64,000 bases of DNA from Steroidobacter agaridevorans (GTDB lineage Bacteria > Pseudomonadota > Gammaproteobacteria > Steroidobacterales > Steroidobacteraceae): contig NZ_BLJO01000003.1 in the NCBI RefSeq assembly GCF_009932555.1, positions 124,001 through 188,000 on the forward strand, in the 5' to 3' direction. The translations under genes were made by a program, and so were the position numbers. Every line of letters begins with the position of its first letter. The stretch's first letter is position 1. Under the pieces are notes generated by a model. That model did not search any database, was not told where the DNA came from, and saw nothing but the letters and a program-made list of their open reading frames with translations. This document shows, piece by piece, positions 35,249 to 44,529 of this stretch.

Positions 35249-36290
35249 TGCGGCCGTTTCCTGGTTCGAGTGCCCGACGAAGATCCTCTTCGGCATCGGC
35301 GCTCACGAGCGGGTCGCCGATCTGGTTCGTGAGCACTCGACCAAACGCTTGCTGGTGCTGCTCGACCCCGCGCTGGTAAACAGCGCCATCCACCGCATCG
35401 TCGCCGACATCCTGACGCAGATCGACGTGGCGACCGTTGTCTTCAGTGACATCGGATCTCGTCCGAGCGACAGCACGGTGCAGGCTGCATTCGAGCTGAG
35501 CCGAAAATACGACGCCGAAGGAATATTGGCCATCGGTGGAGACAGCACCATCGAGGTCGGGAAGGCGGTCGATCTGCTGATGTCGTCGTTGCCTCTGATC
35601 TCCATTCCGACCACTGCCGGCACCCGAGCGGCGGTGACGGGTGAGCCCGCCATCGCGATTCTGGATCCACTTGCCGTCAGTTCCATGCCGGCGCATGACG
35701 CGGCGTATGCGGGCATGGACGCCTTCGTTCATGCGTTCGAGTCATTTCTATCCAATCGAGCCACGGTGTTTTCCGACGCAATGAACTTGCATGCGATGAC
35801 GCTGATCGCCGGCAGCATCCGAGCCTTCGTCGCGGATCGAAGCAATGTGTCGGCCGCGCTCGATATGTTGTGTGGATCGGCGCTGGCCGCGATGTCATTC
35901 GGTGTGACGGGACTGGGCAACGTGAATCGCATGGCGTCGTCGGTCGGTGCACTTTTTCCAGTACCGCACGGGCTCGCCAGTGCCGTTTGTTTGCCGCACG
36001 CCGCCGCATTCAATGTGCCTGCGAATCCCGAGCGATATGCGCGGGTCGCTGCGATTCTAGGCATCGACGGCAGTGGCCGCCGTGAATCGCAGGGTGGGGC
36101 ACAGGCCATTCATGGGTTGCGCGCACTGTGCAGCGATCTGGGCATGCCGCCGCGCTTGCGCGATGTCGGGGTCGCCCAGGATCGGCTCGATGAGCTCGCT
36201 CGACTGAGCTTTGCCTCCGACGACAGCGGAGGAAACCCACGCGAGACCAGCGAGCAGGACTTCAGAACTTTATTTCGCGCCGCATTTTGA
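35238..36290 (+). CDS. Iron-containing alcohol dehydrogenase family protein with altered metal site
   Basis: Protein of 350 residues, shorter than the usual 380-390. Family landmarks: YDAEGILAIGGDSTIEVGKAVDLL, ISIPTTAGTRAAVTG, GMDAFVHAFESF (first Asp and His ligands) and PVPHGLASAVCLPH (last His ligand). Two departures stand out. The nucleotide motif GGGS is GGDS, and the third metal ligand, His in the usual VHxMAH, is Asn230 in NVNRMASS. It may use no metal, like some maleylacetate reductases, or have a changed reaction. Start chosen at ATG 35238 inside the 3' end of the fusion gene. In this context it may reduce or oxidise a carbonyl/alcohol intermediate. Confidence 0.8.
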   Translation: MWRDAAVSWFECPTKILFGIGAHERVADLVREHSTKRLLVLLDPALVNSAIHRIVADILTQIDVATVVFSDIGSRPSDSTVQAAFELSRKYDAEGILAIGGDSTIEVGKAVDLLMSSLPLISIPTTAGTRAAVTGEPAIAILDPLAVSSMPAHDAAYAGMDAFVHAFESFLSNRATVFSDAMNLHAMTLIAGSIRAFVADRSNVSAALDMLCGSALAAMSFGVTGLGNVNRMASSVGALFPVPHGLASAVCLPHAAAFNVPANPERYARVAAILGIDGSGRRESQGGAQAIHGLRALCSDLGMPPRLRDVGVAQDRLDELARLSFASDDSGGNPRETSEQDFRTLFRAAF

Positions 36291-36301
36291 TCAGGTGAAC
36301 C

Positions 36302-37585
36302 ATGGCCCTCGATTCACGACTTCCCAATTTCCGTTCGCTGACTCCGCCGCAGCGTCTGCGTGCGCTCGCCGAAGCGGGCATTGTGCCTGCGGCGGACGTG
36401 GATCTGCTCGCCAAGCCTGGGGCACTGCCGAGCGCCGCGGCTGACGGGATGATCGAGAACGTCATCGGCACTTTCGAATTGCCGCTCGCGGTGGCGAGCA
36501 ATTTCCGGGTCAACGGCAAGGATGTTGTCGTGCCAATGGTCGTGGAAGAACCCTCGATCGTTGCCGCAGCGTCGTACATGGCAAAGCTCGTGCGTGAGTC
36601 CGGCGGCTTCTTCACGTCGAGCACGCCGCCGCTGATGCGGTCGCAGATTCAGGTCATCGGTGTGGCCGATCCTTACGGCGCGCGCCAGACCATCCTCCGT
36701 GCTCGTGCGGAGTTGATCGAGCTGGCGAACGGCCGCGACAAGGTGCTGGTCGGATTGGGCGGCGGCTGTAGAGACATCGAGGTGCATGTGTTCCCCGACA
36801 CGCCTCGCGGTCCGATGGTCGTCGCTCACCTGATTGTCGATGTTCGCGACGCCATGGGCGCGAACACCGTGAACACGATGGCCGAAGCCGTGGCTACGAA
36901 GATCGAAGGCATCACGGGCGGATCGGTCCGCCTTCGCATTCTTTCCAACCTGGCGGACCTGCGCCTGGCCAGGGCGAGTCTGCGGGTATCGCCTGCGGTT
37001 CTTGCAACGAGCGAATACTCGGGCGAACGCGTGATCGAAGGCATGCTAGACGCCTATACCTTCGCTGCCGTCGATCCCTATCGAGCCGCGACTCATAACA
37101 AAGGCATCATGAATGGCATCGATCCCATCGTCGTTGCGACAGGTAACGACTGGCGTGCGGTCGAGGCGGGTGCGCACGCGTATGCGGCCCGCAGCGGTCA
37201 TTACACATCATTGACGACTTGGGAGCGCGCGAATAACGGCGATTTGATCGGGACGATCGAAATGCCGATGCCGGTGGGTCTGGTCGGCGGCGCGACGAAG
37301 ACGCATCCGCTGGCGCGAGTCGCGTTGAAGATCCTGCAAGTGAGCTCGGCGCAGGAGCTTGCCGAGATCATCGTGGCGGTCGGTCTGGCTCAGAACATGG
37401 GCGCCATGCGAGCGCTCGCCACCGAAGGAATTCAACGCGGGCACATGGCGCTGCATGCACGCAATATCGCTGTGGCGGCTGGCGCTGTCGGAGCCGAAGT
37501 GGATGCGATCGTCAAACGCATGGTCGAGAAGCGCGACGTTCGCATGGATCTGGCGGTCGAGCTGCTCGCTCAAGCGCGCAAGTGA
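36302..37585 (+). CDS. mvaA: Class II (degradative type) HMG-CoA reductase
   Basis: Enzyme of 427 residues interconverting mevalonate and 3-hydroxy-3-methylglutaryl-CoA. The catalytic residues of the Pseudomonas mevalonii enzyme fall at the same numbers: Glu83 ([11 protein letters not shown]), Lys267 ([10 protein letters not shown]), Asp283 ([16 protein letters not shown]) and His381 ([10 protein letters not shown]). Asp146, tied to NAD use in that enzyme, is also Asp. The cofactor region [15 protein letters not shown] is conserved. Gammaproteobacteria make isoprenoids by the MEP route, so the enzyme probably runs in the catabolic direction. No HMG-CoA lyase gene is in the window. It lies between the Fe-ADH and CoA-transferase genes with gaps of about 10 bases. 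Confidence 0.93.
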   Translation: MALDSRLPNFRSLTPPQRLRALAEAGIVPAADVDLLAKPGALPSAAADGMIENVIGTFELPLAVASNFRVNGKDVVVPMVVEEPSIVAAASYMAKLVRESGGFFTSSTPPLMRSQIQVIGVADPYGARQTILRARAELIELANGRDKVLVGLGGGCRDIEVHVFPDTPRGPMVVAHLIVDVRDAMGANTVNTMAEAVATKIEGITGGSVRLRILSNLADLRLARASLRVSPAVLATSEYSGERVIEGMLDAYTFAAVDPYRAATHNKGIMNGIDPIVVATGNDWRAVEAGAHAYAARSGHYTSLTTWERANNGDLIGTIEMPMPVGLVGGATKTHPLARVALKILQVSSAQELAEIIVAVGLAQNMGAMRALATEGIQRGHMALHARNIAVAAGAVGAEVDAIVKRMVEKRDVRMDLAVELLAQARK

Positions 37586-37594
37586 GGTTCCGTC

Positions 37595-38830
37595 ATGGCC
37601 GCTTCAGACAATGAAGTACCGACCGCACCTGCGGTCGGACCGTTACATGGTGTGTTGGTATTGGATCTGACGCGGGTCGTCGCGGGGCCGTACTGCACGA
37701 TGATGCTGGCCGATCTCGGGGCCACGGTCATCAAGATCGAAAATCCGCAAGACCCCGACTACGTGCGAACGTTTCCACCGATGGTGGAGCAGGGCGCGGA
37801 GCGACTGAGCGGATTCTTCGCCCAGTACAATCGACACAAACTGGGCGTGACGTTGGATCTGAAGTCCGCGCAGGGACGCGAGTTGTTTCTCGACATGGTC
37901 AGCAAGGCGCACGTCGTCGTCGAGAATTTTCGACCCGGCACGATGCGCAAGCTGGGCTTGGGGTTCGATGAGCTGCGGAAGGTCAATCCCAGGCTGATCT
38001 ACACGGGTATCAGCGGCTTCGGGCAAAGCGGGCCCAACTCGGCGCGTCCCGCCTACGACAACTCCGCGCAGGCGAGCGGCGGACTGTGGTCGATGAACGG
38101 CATGCCGGGTGAGCCGCAGCGGGTCGGCACGATCATCGGAGATCTGGCTGCATCGTTGTATGCGGCGCTCGGCACGGTCGCAGCGTTGCGCGAAGCTGAG
38201 AGCAAGGGCGTGGGTCGGCTCGTGGATATCTCGCAGCAAGACGCCGTATTCACGCTGACGGAAAACGCCGTTGTGAACTTCACGGCGGAGCGCAAGATCG
38301 CACAGCCGTTGGGCAACGATCATCCGTTCGTGCGACCTTATGGACGCTACGAGTGCAAAGACGGTCATGTGTTCTTCGGTGCATACACGGACAAGTTCTG
38401 GCAAGAAGCCTGTAGCGCGTTCGGCACGCCGGCGCTGGCGACGGATCCGGAAATCGACTCCATGGAGAAGCGCTTCGATCCAGCAGTCTATGCCCGCCGT
38501 GTCGAGCCGATCATCCGCGGCTGGTTTGCCGACAAGACCAAGCAGGAGCTCGAGGCGATCGCTTCCGACCGTTTTCCCTTGAGTCCGATCAAAAACATCG
38601 CGGAGGTGGTCGAGGATCCGCATATGCTGGCGCGAGACATGCTCGTGCAGGTGGCGTATGGAGAGGCCAAAGTCAAAGTGTTCGGCTCCGCCGTGCACTT
38701 ATCTGGCGCAGCCGCCGGCGCTGAGCCGCGAGTGCCGACGGTGGGCGAGCATAACGAAGCCATTTATCTGGATTGGCTCGGTCTGGACCGTCAGTCCTTC
38801 GAGTCTCTGTGCGAGAGCAAGGTGATCTGA
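37595..38830 (+). CDS. Family III CoA-transferase (CaiB/BaiF)
   Basis: Enzyme of 411 residues. The N-terminal VLVLDLTRVVAGPYCTMMLADLGATVIKIENP, the FFAQYNRHKLGVTLDLK segment and catalytic Asp183 in TIIGDLAASLYAALG are typical of formyl-CoA/carnitine-type CoA-transferases. It moves CoA between carboxylic acids; the acid pair is unknown. In this operon it could activate the carboxylate released by the amidase/esterase, or recycle CoA from an HMG-CoA-derived intermediate. Confidence 0.9.
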   Translation: MAASDNEVPTAPAVGPLHGVLVLDLTRVVAGPYCTMMLADLGATVIKIENPQDPDYVRTFPPMVEQGAERLSGFFAQYNRHKLGVTLDLKSAQGRELFLDMVSKAHVVVENFRPGTMRKLGLGFDELRKVNPRLIYTGISGFGQSGPNSARPAYDNSAQASGGLWSMNGMPGEPQRVGTIIGDLAASLYAALGTVAALREAESKGVGRLVDISQQDAVFTLTENAVVNFTAERKIAQPLGNDHPFVRPYGRYECKDGHVFFGAYTDKFWQEACSAFGTPALATDPEIDSMEKRFDPAVYARRVEPIIRGWFADKTKQELEAIASDRFPLSPIKNIAEVVEDPHMLARDMLVQVAYGEAKVKVFGSAVHLSGAAAGAEPRVPTVGEHNEAIYLDWLGLDRQSFESLCESKVI

Positions 38831-38832
38831 CC

Positions 38833-39597
38833 ATGTCCATCGCTTACGACGTCCACGACGGCATTGCCCGAATCAGCTTCAACCGGCCGGCCAAGCTCAA
38901 CGCGATGACGCTGGCCATGTACGACGAGCTCGGTCGCGCCTTCAAGGCGGCTGCTGAAGACGATCGGGTTCGTGTCGTGATCCTTACTGGGGCAGGCGAG
39001 CGTGCGTTTTGCGCCGGCGCCGACCTGAAGGAGTCCATTCCCGCCCTGGCACGCAATGATATCGACATCTCGGCATGGGACGCGGCGCATCTGAAGAGCA
39101 TCAACATCGACAAGCCCGTCATTTGCGCGGTCAACGGGCTGTGCATGGGCGCCGGTTTCGAGATCATGCTCGCGACCGACTTGCGTATCGCAGCCAGCAC
39201 GGCAGTATTCAGCCTTCCGGAAGTCACGCTTGGCATTGTGCCCGCGGGTGGCACGTTGGTGCGCCTGGTGCGGCAGATCGGCTTCGCGGCAGCGATGGAG
39301 ATTTTGATGACGGGTGACCGTTTCACCAGTGAGCATCTGTTGCGGGTTGGCGTGCTCAATCGAGTCGTCGAGCCCGAGCACTTGTCGCAGGCCGCCACTC
39401 AGTGGGCCGAGCGTCTCGTGCGGGTGAGCCCCACGGCGCTCAAGATCATCAAACAATCGGTGCGCGAACTGAGCGACCTGCCCCTGCAGGAGGCGTTTCG
39501 CCGAGAGGCCGTGCTCGGGCAGCTGGCGTTTACTAGCGGTGATGCCAAGCGGGGCCTGGCGGCGTTCGCCGAGGGCAAGAAAGTCGAGTACTACTGA
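38833..39597 (+). CDS. Enoyl-CoA hydratase/isomerase family protein
   Basis: Crotonase-fold enzyme of 254 residues. The oxyanion region GAGERAFCAGADLKE and both catalytic Glu positions of hydratases (GAGFEIMLATDLR and SLPEVTLGIVPAGG) are present, so hydratase activity is plausible. Candidate reactions in this operon include hydration/dehydration of a methylglutaconyl-CoA type intermediate, which would connect with the HMG-CoA reductase; this is inference. It starts two bases after the CoA-transferase stop and overlaps the next gene by one base. Confidence 0.9.
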   Translation: MSIAYDVHDGIARISFNRPAKLNAMTLAMYDELGRAFKAAAEDDRVRVVILTGAGERAFCAGADLKESIPALARNDIDISAWDAAHLKSINIDKPVICAVNGLCMGAGFEIMLATDLRIAASTAVFSLPEVTLGIVPAGGTLVRLVRQIGFAAAMEILMTGDRFTSEHLLRVGVLNRVVEPEHLSQAATQWAERLVRVSPTALKIIKQSVRELSDLPLQEAFRREAVLGQLAFTSGDAKRGLAAFAEGKKVEYY

Positions 39598-40916
39598 TGC
39601 CGAGCGCGGTCGTCCGATCTGCACTACTCATTACTATCGCGGCCTGGACTGCGGTCGCGTCGGATCCGGTTTCGGCTTCGGCCATGCCGATGCCGGATGG
39701 CAAGCATGATGTCGGCGTGATTCGCGGCGAGTTCGTCGACTCGTCGCGACGACTCGATGCCGGCGATCCGGCGAGCGGACCGAGACGATTGCCAGCGATT
39801 GTTTGGTATCCGGCTGCGGGTCGTGCTGTCGGTGGCGCGCCCTACATGGAAGGCGATGAGGCCGCCGTCAGAGTGCCAGCTATCGCACGGAATTTTCGTT
39901 ATACAACTGAAGAACTGCACGCTCTGACCAGCCAGCGCATGAACGTGCGACCGGGAGCGACGCCGGCGCGGCAATCGCGGGGATTTCCGGTGGTGGTGTT
40001 CAGCCACGGATTCTTTTTATATCCGGAACAGAACAGCGCGCTCGCCATGCGCCTCGCCAGTCATGGCTACATCGTCGTATCGATTGCGCATCCAGGTGAC
40101 GCCGCGGACGTGCGTTTGGAGGATGGGCGCATCGTCGCGACCCGACCTGCCGTTCCAGGTGATGACCCGAGGTTTGCCACGACATTGAAGACGCTGGCGG
40201 GAGGGCAGGACCTTGCAACAAGCCGCGAGGCGCTGACGGTTTATGGCGAAGCCTTGGCCGCGACCCGGCTCGGCCGTTCGTTCGTTGAATGGCGCGACGA
40301 TACGCTTGCAGTCGCCAAGGCCATCGTCGGCGGAAACGAGCCCCGAGCGTTGCGTGAGGTTTTGAGAGCGGCGCATCGCAACCGCCTTGCGTTCGCCGGG
40401 ATGTCGTTCGGCGGCGCCACGTCAGCAACGACTTGCAAGCTCGTCGATGCGTGCCGTGCGGCGGTTAATCTCGACGGCCAGAACTTCGATCCGGATCTGT
40501 TTGACCGTCCCGTCGGACGCCCCTTCCTGCTTCTGCTGAGTGACTGGACACGCTACAGCCTGTTCGAAGGTCAGCCCAAGGAAGCGGACTTCAGCCCGAA
40601 TGATCTCGCCTACGAATCCTGGAGTGCGGCGGGGCGGAGCGGCGATGTGCTGCGTGTTCGTCTCGAGGGCATTCGCCACATGGGATTCACGGATCTGGTG
40701 GCATTGCTGGAGGGTTCGAAGCGAGTAGAGCGCGTCGGCGAGATCGGTGGTGATGAGGCGCTCTCAGCGATCGGCGATGTGGTACTCGCTTTCCTGGATG
40801 TGCATGTACGCGAACACGATAGCGTCAGCATCGACCGAGCCATCGCGCGCCACCCCGCACTGAAGCGCCACGAGCCGGCGCGCCTGAAAAAGTGGGTGGT
40901 CGGAGCGGGTTCCTGA
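39597..40916 (+). CDS. Secreted alpha/beta hydrolase, PAF-acetylhydrolase/dienelactone-like
   Basis: Protein of 439 residues with a signal peptide (about 1-28). FPVVVFSHGFFLYPEQNSALAMRLASHGYIVVSIAHPGDA gives the oxyanion strand, and GMSFGGATSATTCKLVDACRAAVNLDG holds the nucleophile Ser, as in platelet-activating-factor acetylhydrolase and dienelactone hydrolase relatives. HMGFTDLVALL likely holds the catalytic His. The substrate is probably an ester or lactone in the periplasm. It overlaps the enoyl-CoA hydratase stop as TGATG. Confidence 0.82.
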   Translation: MPSAVVRSALLITIAAWTAVASDPVSASAMPMPDGKHDVGVIRGEFVDSSRRLDAGDPASGPRRLPAIVWYPAAGRAVGGAPYMEGDEAAVRVPAIARNFRYTTEELHALTSQRMNVRPGATPARQSRGFPVVVFSHGFFLYPEQNSALAMRLASHGYIVVSIAHPGDAADVRLEDGRIVATRPAVPGDDPRFATTLKTLAGGQDLATSREALTVYGEALAATRLGRSFVEWRDDTLAVAKAIVGGNEPRALREVLRAAHRNRLAFAGMSFGGATSATTCKLVDACRAAVNLDGQNFDPDLFDRPVGRPFLLLLSDWTRYSLFEGQPKEADFSPNDLAYESWSAAGRSGDVLRVRLEGIRHMGFTDLVALLEGSKRVERVGEIGGDEALSAIGDVVLAFLDVHVREHDSVSIDRAIARHPALKRHEPARLKKWVVGAGS

Positions 40917-41014
40917 GCGACGAATCCTCGCTGTTGCCGCTTGCATGGCGATATAACTTTTCTTTGGGGATAGGCGGCGCGGATACTGCCCGCCACACAC
41001 GGGGTAAGTCGGGA

Positions 41015-43558
41015 ATGGGGCCGATCGTCAGTATCGTCATTGCCGCGGCTCTGCTATTGGCCGGCGCCGAGAGCATCGGCCAGAACGTTTCCTATCCGTC
41101 GTCCACGCAGGGCGGCTTCTACACGCACAACTATTACTTTGGCCCGGCGCCGAGCTCGACGCCATGGGCGCCGGCCTGGTCGCCCGACGGTTCGAAGATC
41201 GCCGTTGCGATGAGCGGTTCCCTCTGGATCGTCAATCCAAGCTCGGGCGCCGCGCGGGAGCTCACTTACTCTCGCAAGTATCACTCGATGCCGGCCTGGT
41301 CGCCCGACGGGCGTTGGATCGTGTATGTCGCCGACGATGGCGGCCGCACGATTCAGCTGGAGATCGTCGAGGTTGAGACCGGCATCAGCCGGCCGCTGAC
41401 GTCCGACGATCAGGTCTACATGGATCCCGCGTTCTCGCCCGATGGAACGCGGCTTGTCTACGTCTCGACTCGACCCACCGGAAACTTCAACGTGTACATC
41501 CGCGCGTTGAAAGACGGGCAGTTCGCGGGCGAGGAGATCGCCGTCACGCGTGACAACGACTTCGGTCGTGACCGGCTCTACTTCGGGCGGATGGACATGC
41601 ATATCACGCCGGCGTGGATGCCCGATGGCAAAGAGTTGCTGCTCGTGTCGAACCGCAACATGCCGCTCGGCTCGGGCAACGTGCTGCGAGTTCCGGCGGT
41701 GGCGAATGGCATCGACCGAGCGACCACGGTTTTGGCCGAACAAACGCTCTATCGCACGAGGCCGGATGTTTCGCTCGATGGCAAGCGCTTCATCTACTCG
41801 TCGACGCGCGGCGCCGCAGATCAGTTCAACAATCTGTACGTGCAGCCGACCATCGGCGGTGAGCCGTACAAGATGACCTTTTTCAAGCACGACGCATTCC
41901 AGCCTCGCTGGTCGCCGGACGGCGAGTGGATTGCATTCGTCTCGAATGAGGATGGGCTTCCGCAGCTGCAACTGCTCGAGACTTACGGCGGAGCGTTAAA
42001 GAAGGTCCCCATCTCCGAGCGACAGTGGAAGCGGCCGATGGCCGTCGTCTCGGTCAGGACGATCGATGCAACGACCGGCCGTCCAACGGCGGCCCGCATT
42101 CATCTCACTGCGTCGGATGGGAAGATGTACGCACCCGAGGATGCGTACGCACGCGTCACGGGCGCCGGCGATCGCGTCTTCCATCAGGCTGGAACGTTCC
42201 GAGTCGAGGTTCCTGTCGGTCCGGTGACCGTCGAGGCCGTGAAAGGTTTCGAGTACACGCCTGTGAAGACGACGGTGCAGGCCCGCGACGGTAAGGCCAT
42301 GCAGATTGATTTGAAACTGCAGCCTCTCACCAATGTGTCGGCACGCGGCTGGTACAACGGATCGACCCATGTCCACATGAACTACGCGGGCAACCTGCAC
42401 AATACACCGGCGAACCTGATGATGATGTCGGCCGCCGAAGATCAGGACATGGTCAACGAGCAGGTCGCGAACAAGGACAATCGCATCCTCGACTACGATC
42501 TCTTCATTCCCGGCGGCAAGCCGCATCCGATCTCGACGCCGGAGCGACTGCTCGTCGTGGGGCAGGAGTATCGGCCGGCCTTCTACGGGCACGTCTTCAT
42601 GTTCCAGCTGCGCGATCATTTGATCAGTCCGTTCACGACGGGCTATGAAGGAACTGCGATCGAGAGTCTCTTTCCCAGCAACACCGATATGTTGCGCAAA
42701 GCGAAGGCGCAGGGCGCGACCGTCGGCTACGTGCACGCGTTCGGGAGCAAAGATCCGCTCAGCGGCAATCTCGGCGGCGGCAAGGGTTATATCGTCGATG
42801 CCGCGCTCGGCGCGACCGATGCGCTCGAATGGTCCTATCCGGGCATGGGCAGTTTCCATCCGTGGTATGCGACGCTCAACAACGGGCTGCGCATCACAGC
42901 CGTCGGTGGCGAAGACTCGATCAGCAGCATGCAGATCTCCAAGCTGGTGGGCTCGATGCGGACGTACGTGCACACGGGCAATCGCGGCCTCGACGCCGAC
43001 GCCTGGTTTGAAGGTTTGCGAAATGGGCACGCTTTCGTAACGTCGGGCCCCCTGGTCGAGCTCACCGTGGATGGTCGAATGCCCGGCGAAGAGATTCGAC
43101 TGCCGGCCGAGGGTGGCGAGGTCAGCGTGATGGCGCGCGTGCAATCGATCACGCCGCTCGAGAGCGTCTCGCTCGTTTGGAACGGCGAGGTCGTCGAGAA
43201 GATCCCGTTGTCGTCGGATCGCAAGAGCGCGCAGCTGAACAAGAAACTGAAGGTCGCGCGCAGCGGGTGGTATCACCTGCGCGCCGAAGGAAATCCGAAC
43301 GAGCGCTACCCGCTCGACGCTGAATTCGCGCAGGCCTTCACCAATCCCGTGTGGGTGACAGTCGGCGACCGGCCGGTGCGTAGCGCGGCGGCGGCGAACT
43401 ATTGTCTGAAGTGGATCGACAAGCTCCAGCAGCTGGCGGACGCGTGGCCGGGCTGGCGCTCGCAGAAAGAAAAGGATCATGTCTTCGCGCAGTTCGATGA
43501 GGCGCGTGCCGTGTATCGAAAGTTTCGTGATGAAGCGACGGTGGGAGGAGTTGAGTGA
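41015..43558 (+). CDS. TolB-like propeller fused to CehA/McbA-type metallohydrolase
   Basis: Secreted protein of 847 residues. Signal peptide (about 1-21), then a six-bladed TolB/PD40 propeller (about 35-330) with repeated PAWSPDGSKIAV, PAWSPDGRWIVYV, PAFSPDGTRLVYVS and PRWSPDGEWIAFVS. A beta-sandwich linker leads to a PHP-like metal-dependent hydrolase (about 445-750) beginning WYNGSTHVHMNYAGNLHNTP and including YGHVFMF and GYVHAFG. The catalytic domain resembles CehA/McbA, which cleave carbamates. Start set at ATG 41015; a longer frame to 40892 encodes no signal sequence. Its stop overlaps the FGE-like gene. Confidence 0.82.
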   Translation: MGPIVSIVIAAALLLAGAESIGQNVSYPSSTQGGFYTHNYYFGPAPSSTPWAPAWSPDGSKIAVAMSGSLWIVNPSSGAARELTYSRKYHSMPAWSPDGRWIVYVADDGGRTIQLEIVEVETGISRPLTSDDQVYMDPAFSPDGTRLVYVSTRPTGNFNVYIRALKDGQFAGEEIAVTRDNDFGRDRLYFGRMDMHITPAWMPDGKELLLVSNRNMPLGSGNVLRVPAVANGIDRATTVLAEQTLYRTRPDVSLDGKRFIYSSTRGAADQFNNLYVQPTIGGEPYKMTFFKHDAFQPRWSPDGEWIAFVSNEDGLPQLQLLETYGGALKKVPISERQWKRPMAVVSVRTIDATTGRPTAARIHLTASDGKMYAPEDAYARVTGAGDRVFHQAGTFRVEVPVGPVTVEAVKGFEYTPVKTTVQARDGKAMQIDLKLQPLTNVSARGWYNGSTHVHMNYAGNLHNTPANLMMMSAAEDQDMVNEQVANKDNRILDYDLFIPGGKPHPISTPERLLVVGQEYRPAFYGHVFMFQLRDHLISPFTTGYEGTAIESLFPSNTDMLRKAKAQGATVGYVHAFGSKDPLSGNLGGGKGYIVDAALGATDALEWSYPGMGSFHPWYATLNNGLRITAVGGEDSISSMQISKLVGSMRTYVHTGNRGLDADAWFEGLRNGHAFVTSGPLVELTVDGRMPGEEIRLPAEGGEVSVMARVQSITPLESVSLVWNGEVVEKIPLSSDRKSAQLNKKLKVARSGWYHLRAEGNPNERYPLDAEFAQAFTNPVWVTVGDRPVRSAAAANYCLKWIDKLQQLADAWPGWRSQKEKDHVFAQFDEARAVYRKFRDEATVGGVE

Positions 43559-44403
43559 TGAGAAGCTTCTGGTTTGGCTGCATGATGCTCGCTTCCGGCT
43601 TCGTCTATGCCGAGACGCCGATCTTCGCAGGGCCCGCCAACCGAGACTGCGCCGACTGTCCCGAAATGATCGTCGTGCCCGCCGGCGAGTTTCAGATGGG
43701 CTCACGTGATAGTGAGGAGGGCCGCAACGCCAACGAGGGTCCGTTCCACAAAGTCACCTTCGCCAGGCCGTTCGCGATTGGGAAATACGAAGTAACATTC
43801 GACGAATGGGATGCTTGCGTGGCCGCGAAGGCTTGTGTGGCGGTGGGCGACGACGGTTGGGGTCGTGGCCGTCGTCCCGTGCTCTACGTCAACTTCGAGA
43901 TGGCGAGGGGCTATGCCAAATGGCTCTCGCAGAAGACGGGTAAACAATATCGCGTGCCGAGCGAGGCCGAGTGGGAGTATGCGGCGCGCGGCGGCTCGAC
44001 GACGCGATGGTTCTGGGGCGAAGACTCGAAGCGCGCCTGCGAATTCGCCAATGTGGGCGACGAATCGGTGAAGCAGGAACATCCGGAGTGGCCCCGGCAC
44101 GACTGCAACGATGGCTACGCGAAAACGGCGCCGGTGGGCAGCTTCAAACCGAACGGCTTCGGCTTGCACGACACAGTTGGCAACGTCTGGGAATGGGTCG
44201 AGGATTGTTACAACTCATCATACGAAGGCGCACCCGCGGACGGTCGCGCCTGGGTCACCGGTGATTGTGTCAAGCGTGTCGATCGCGGCGGCGGTTGGTA
44301 CAACAAGCCCGAAGCGGTGCGCTCGGCGCTGCGCTATGCAGGAGATGACCCGACGAGACGAAACAACACATTGGGATTCCGCGTCGTCAGAGCGTTGCCG
44401 TAA
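43558..44403 (+). CDS. Formylglycine-generating-enzyme (SUMF1) family protein without the active cysteines
   Basis: Secreted protein of 281 residues with a signal peptide (about 1-19). The SUMF1 fold is clear: MIVVPAGEFQMGSRDSEEGRNANEGPFHKVTFARPFAIGKYEVT, YRVPSEAEWEYAARGG, FGLHDTVGNVWEWVEDCY, GFRVVRALP. The C-terminal stretch RGGGWYNKPEAVRSALRYAGDDPTRRNNTLGFR lacks the Cys pair used by aerobic FGEs to make formylglycine, so this is probably another SUMF1-type enzyme or a binding protein. GGGAGGAG at 43543-43550 favours ATG 43558 over GTG 43555. Last gene of the run. Confidence 0.85.
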   Translation: MRSFWFGCMMLASGFVYAETPIFAGPANRDCADCPEMIVVPAGEFQMGSRDSEEGRNANEGPFHKVTFARPFAIGKYEVTFDEWDACVAAKACVAVGDDGWGRGRRPVLYVNFEMARGYAKWLSQKTGKQYRVPSEAEWEYAARGGSTTRWFWGEDSKRACEFANVGDESVKQEHPEWPRHDCNDGYAKTAPVGSFKPNGFGLHDTVGNVWEWVEDCYNSSYEGAPADGRAWVTGDCVKRVDRGGGWYNKPEAVRSALRYAGDDPTRRNNTLGFRVVRALP

Positions 44404-44475
44404 GATTTCGAGACGTCATCGTCGAATGTGACGAGAGCATGCCGAGAATGTATGTAATTGCGATGACGCATTGAC

Positions 44476-44505
44476 GCCTGTCGATTGTGAATCGCCGTCA
44501 CAGGC
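44476..44505 (+). terminator. Hairpin after the catabolic run, possible terminator
   Basis: GCCTGT (44476-44481) pairs with ACAGGC (44500-44505), and inside it CGATT (44482-44486) pairs with AATCG (44490-44494) around a three-base loop, leaving a CCGTC bulge. A competing TGACG/CGTCA pairing exists. No T-run follows. It lies 73 bases after the last gene of the run and could end its transcription. Confidence 0.35.
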
Positions 44506-44529
44506 AATCCACTAATTTGCCGCAGCGGG

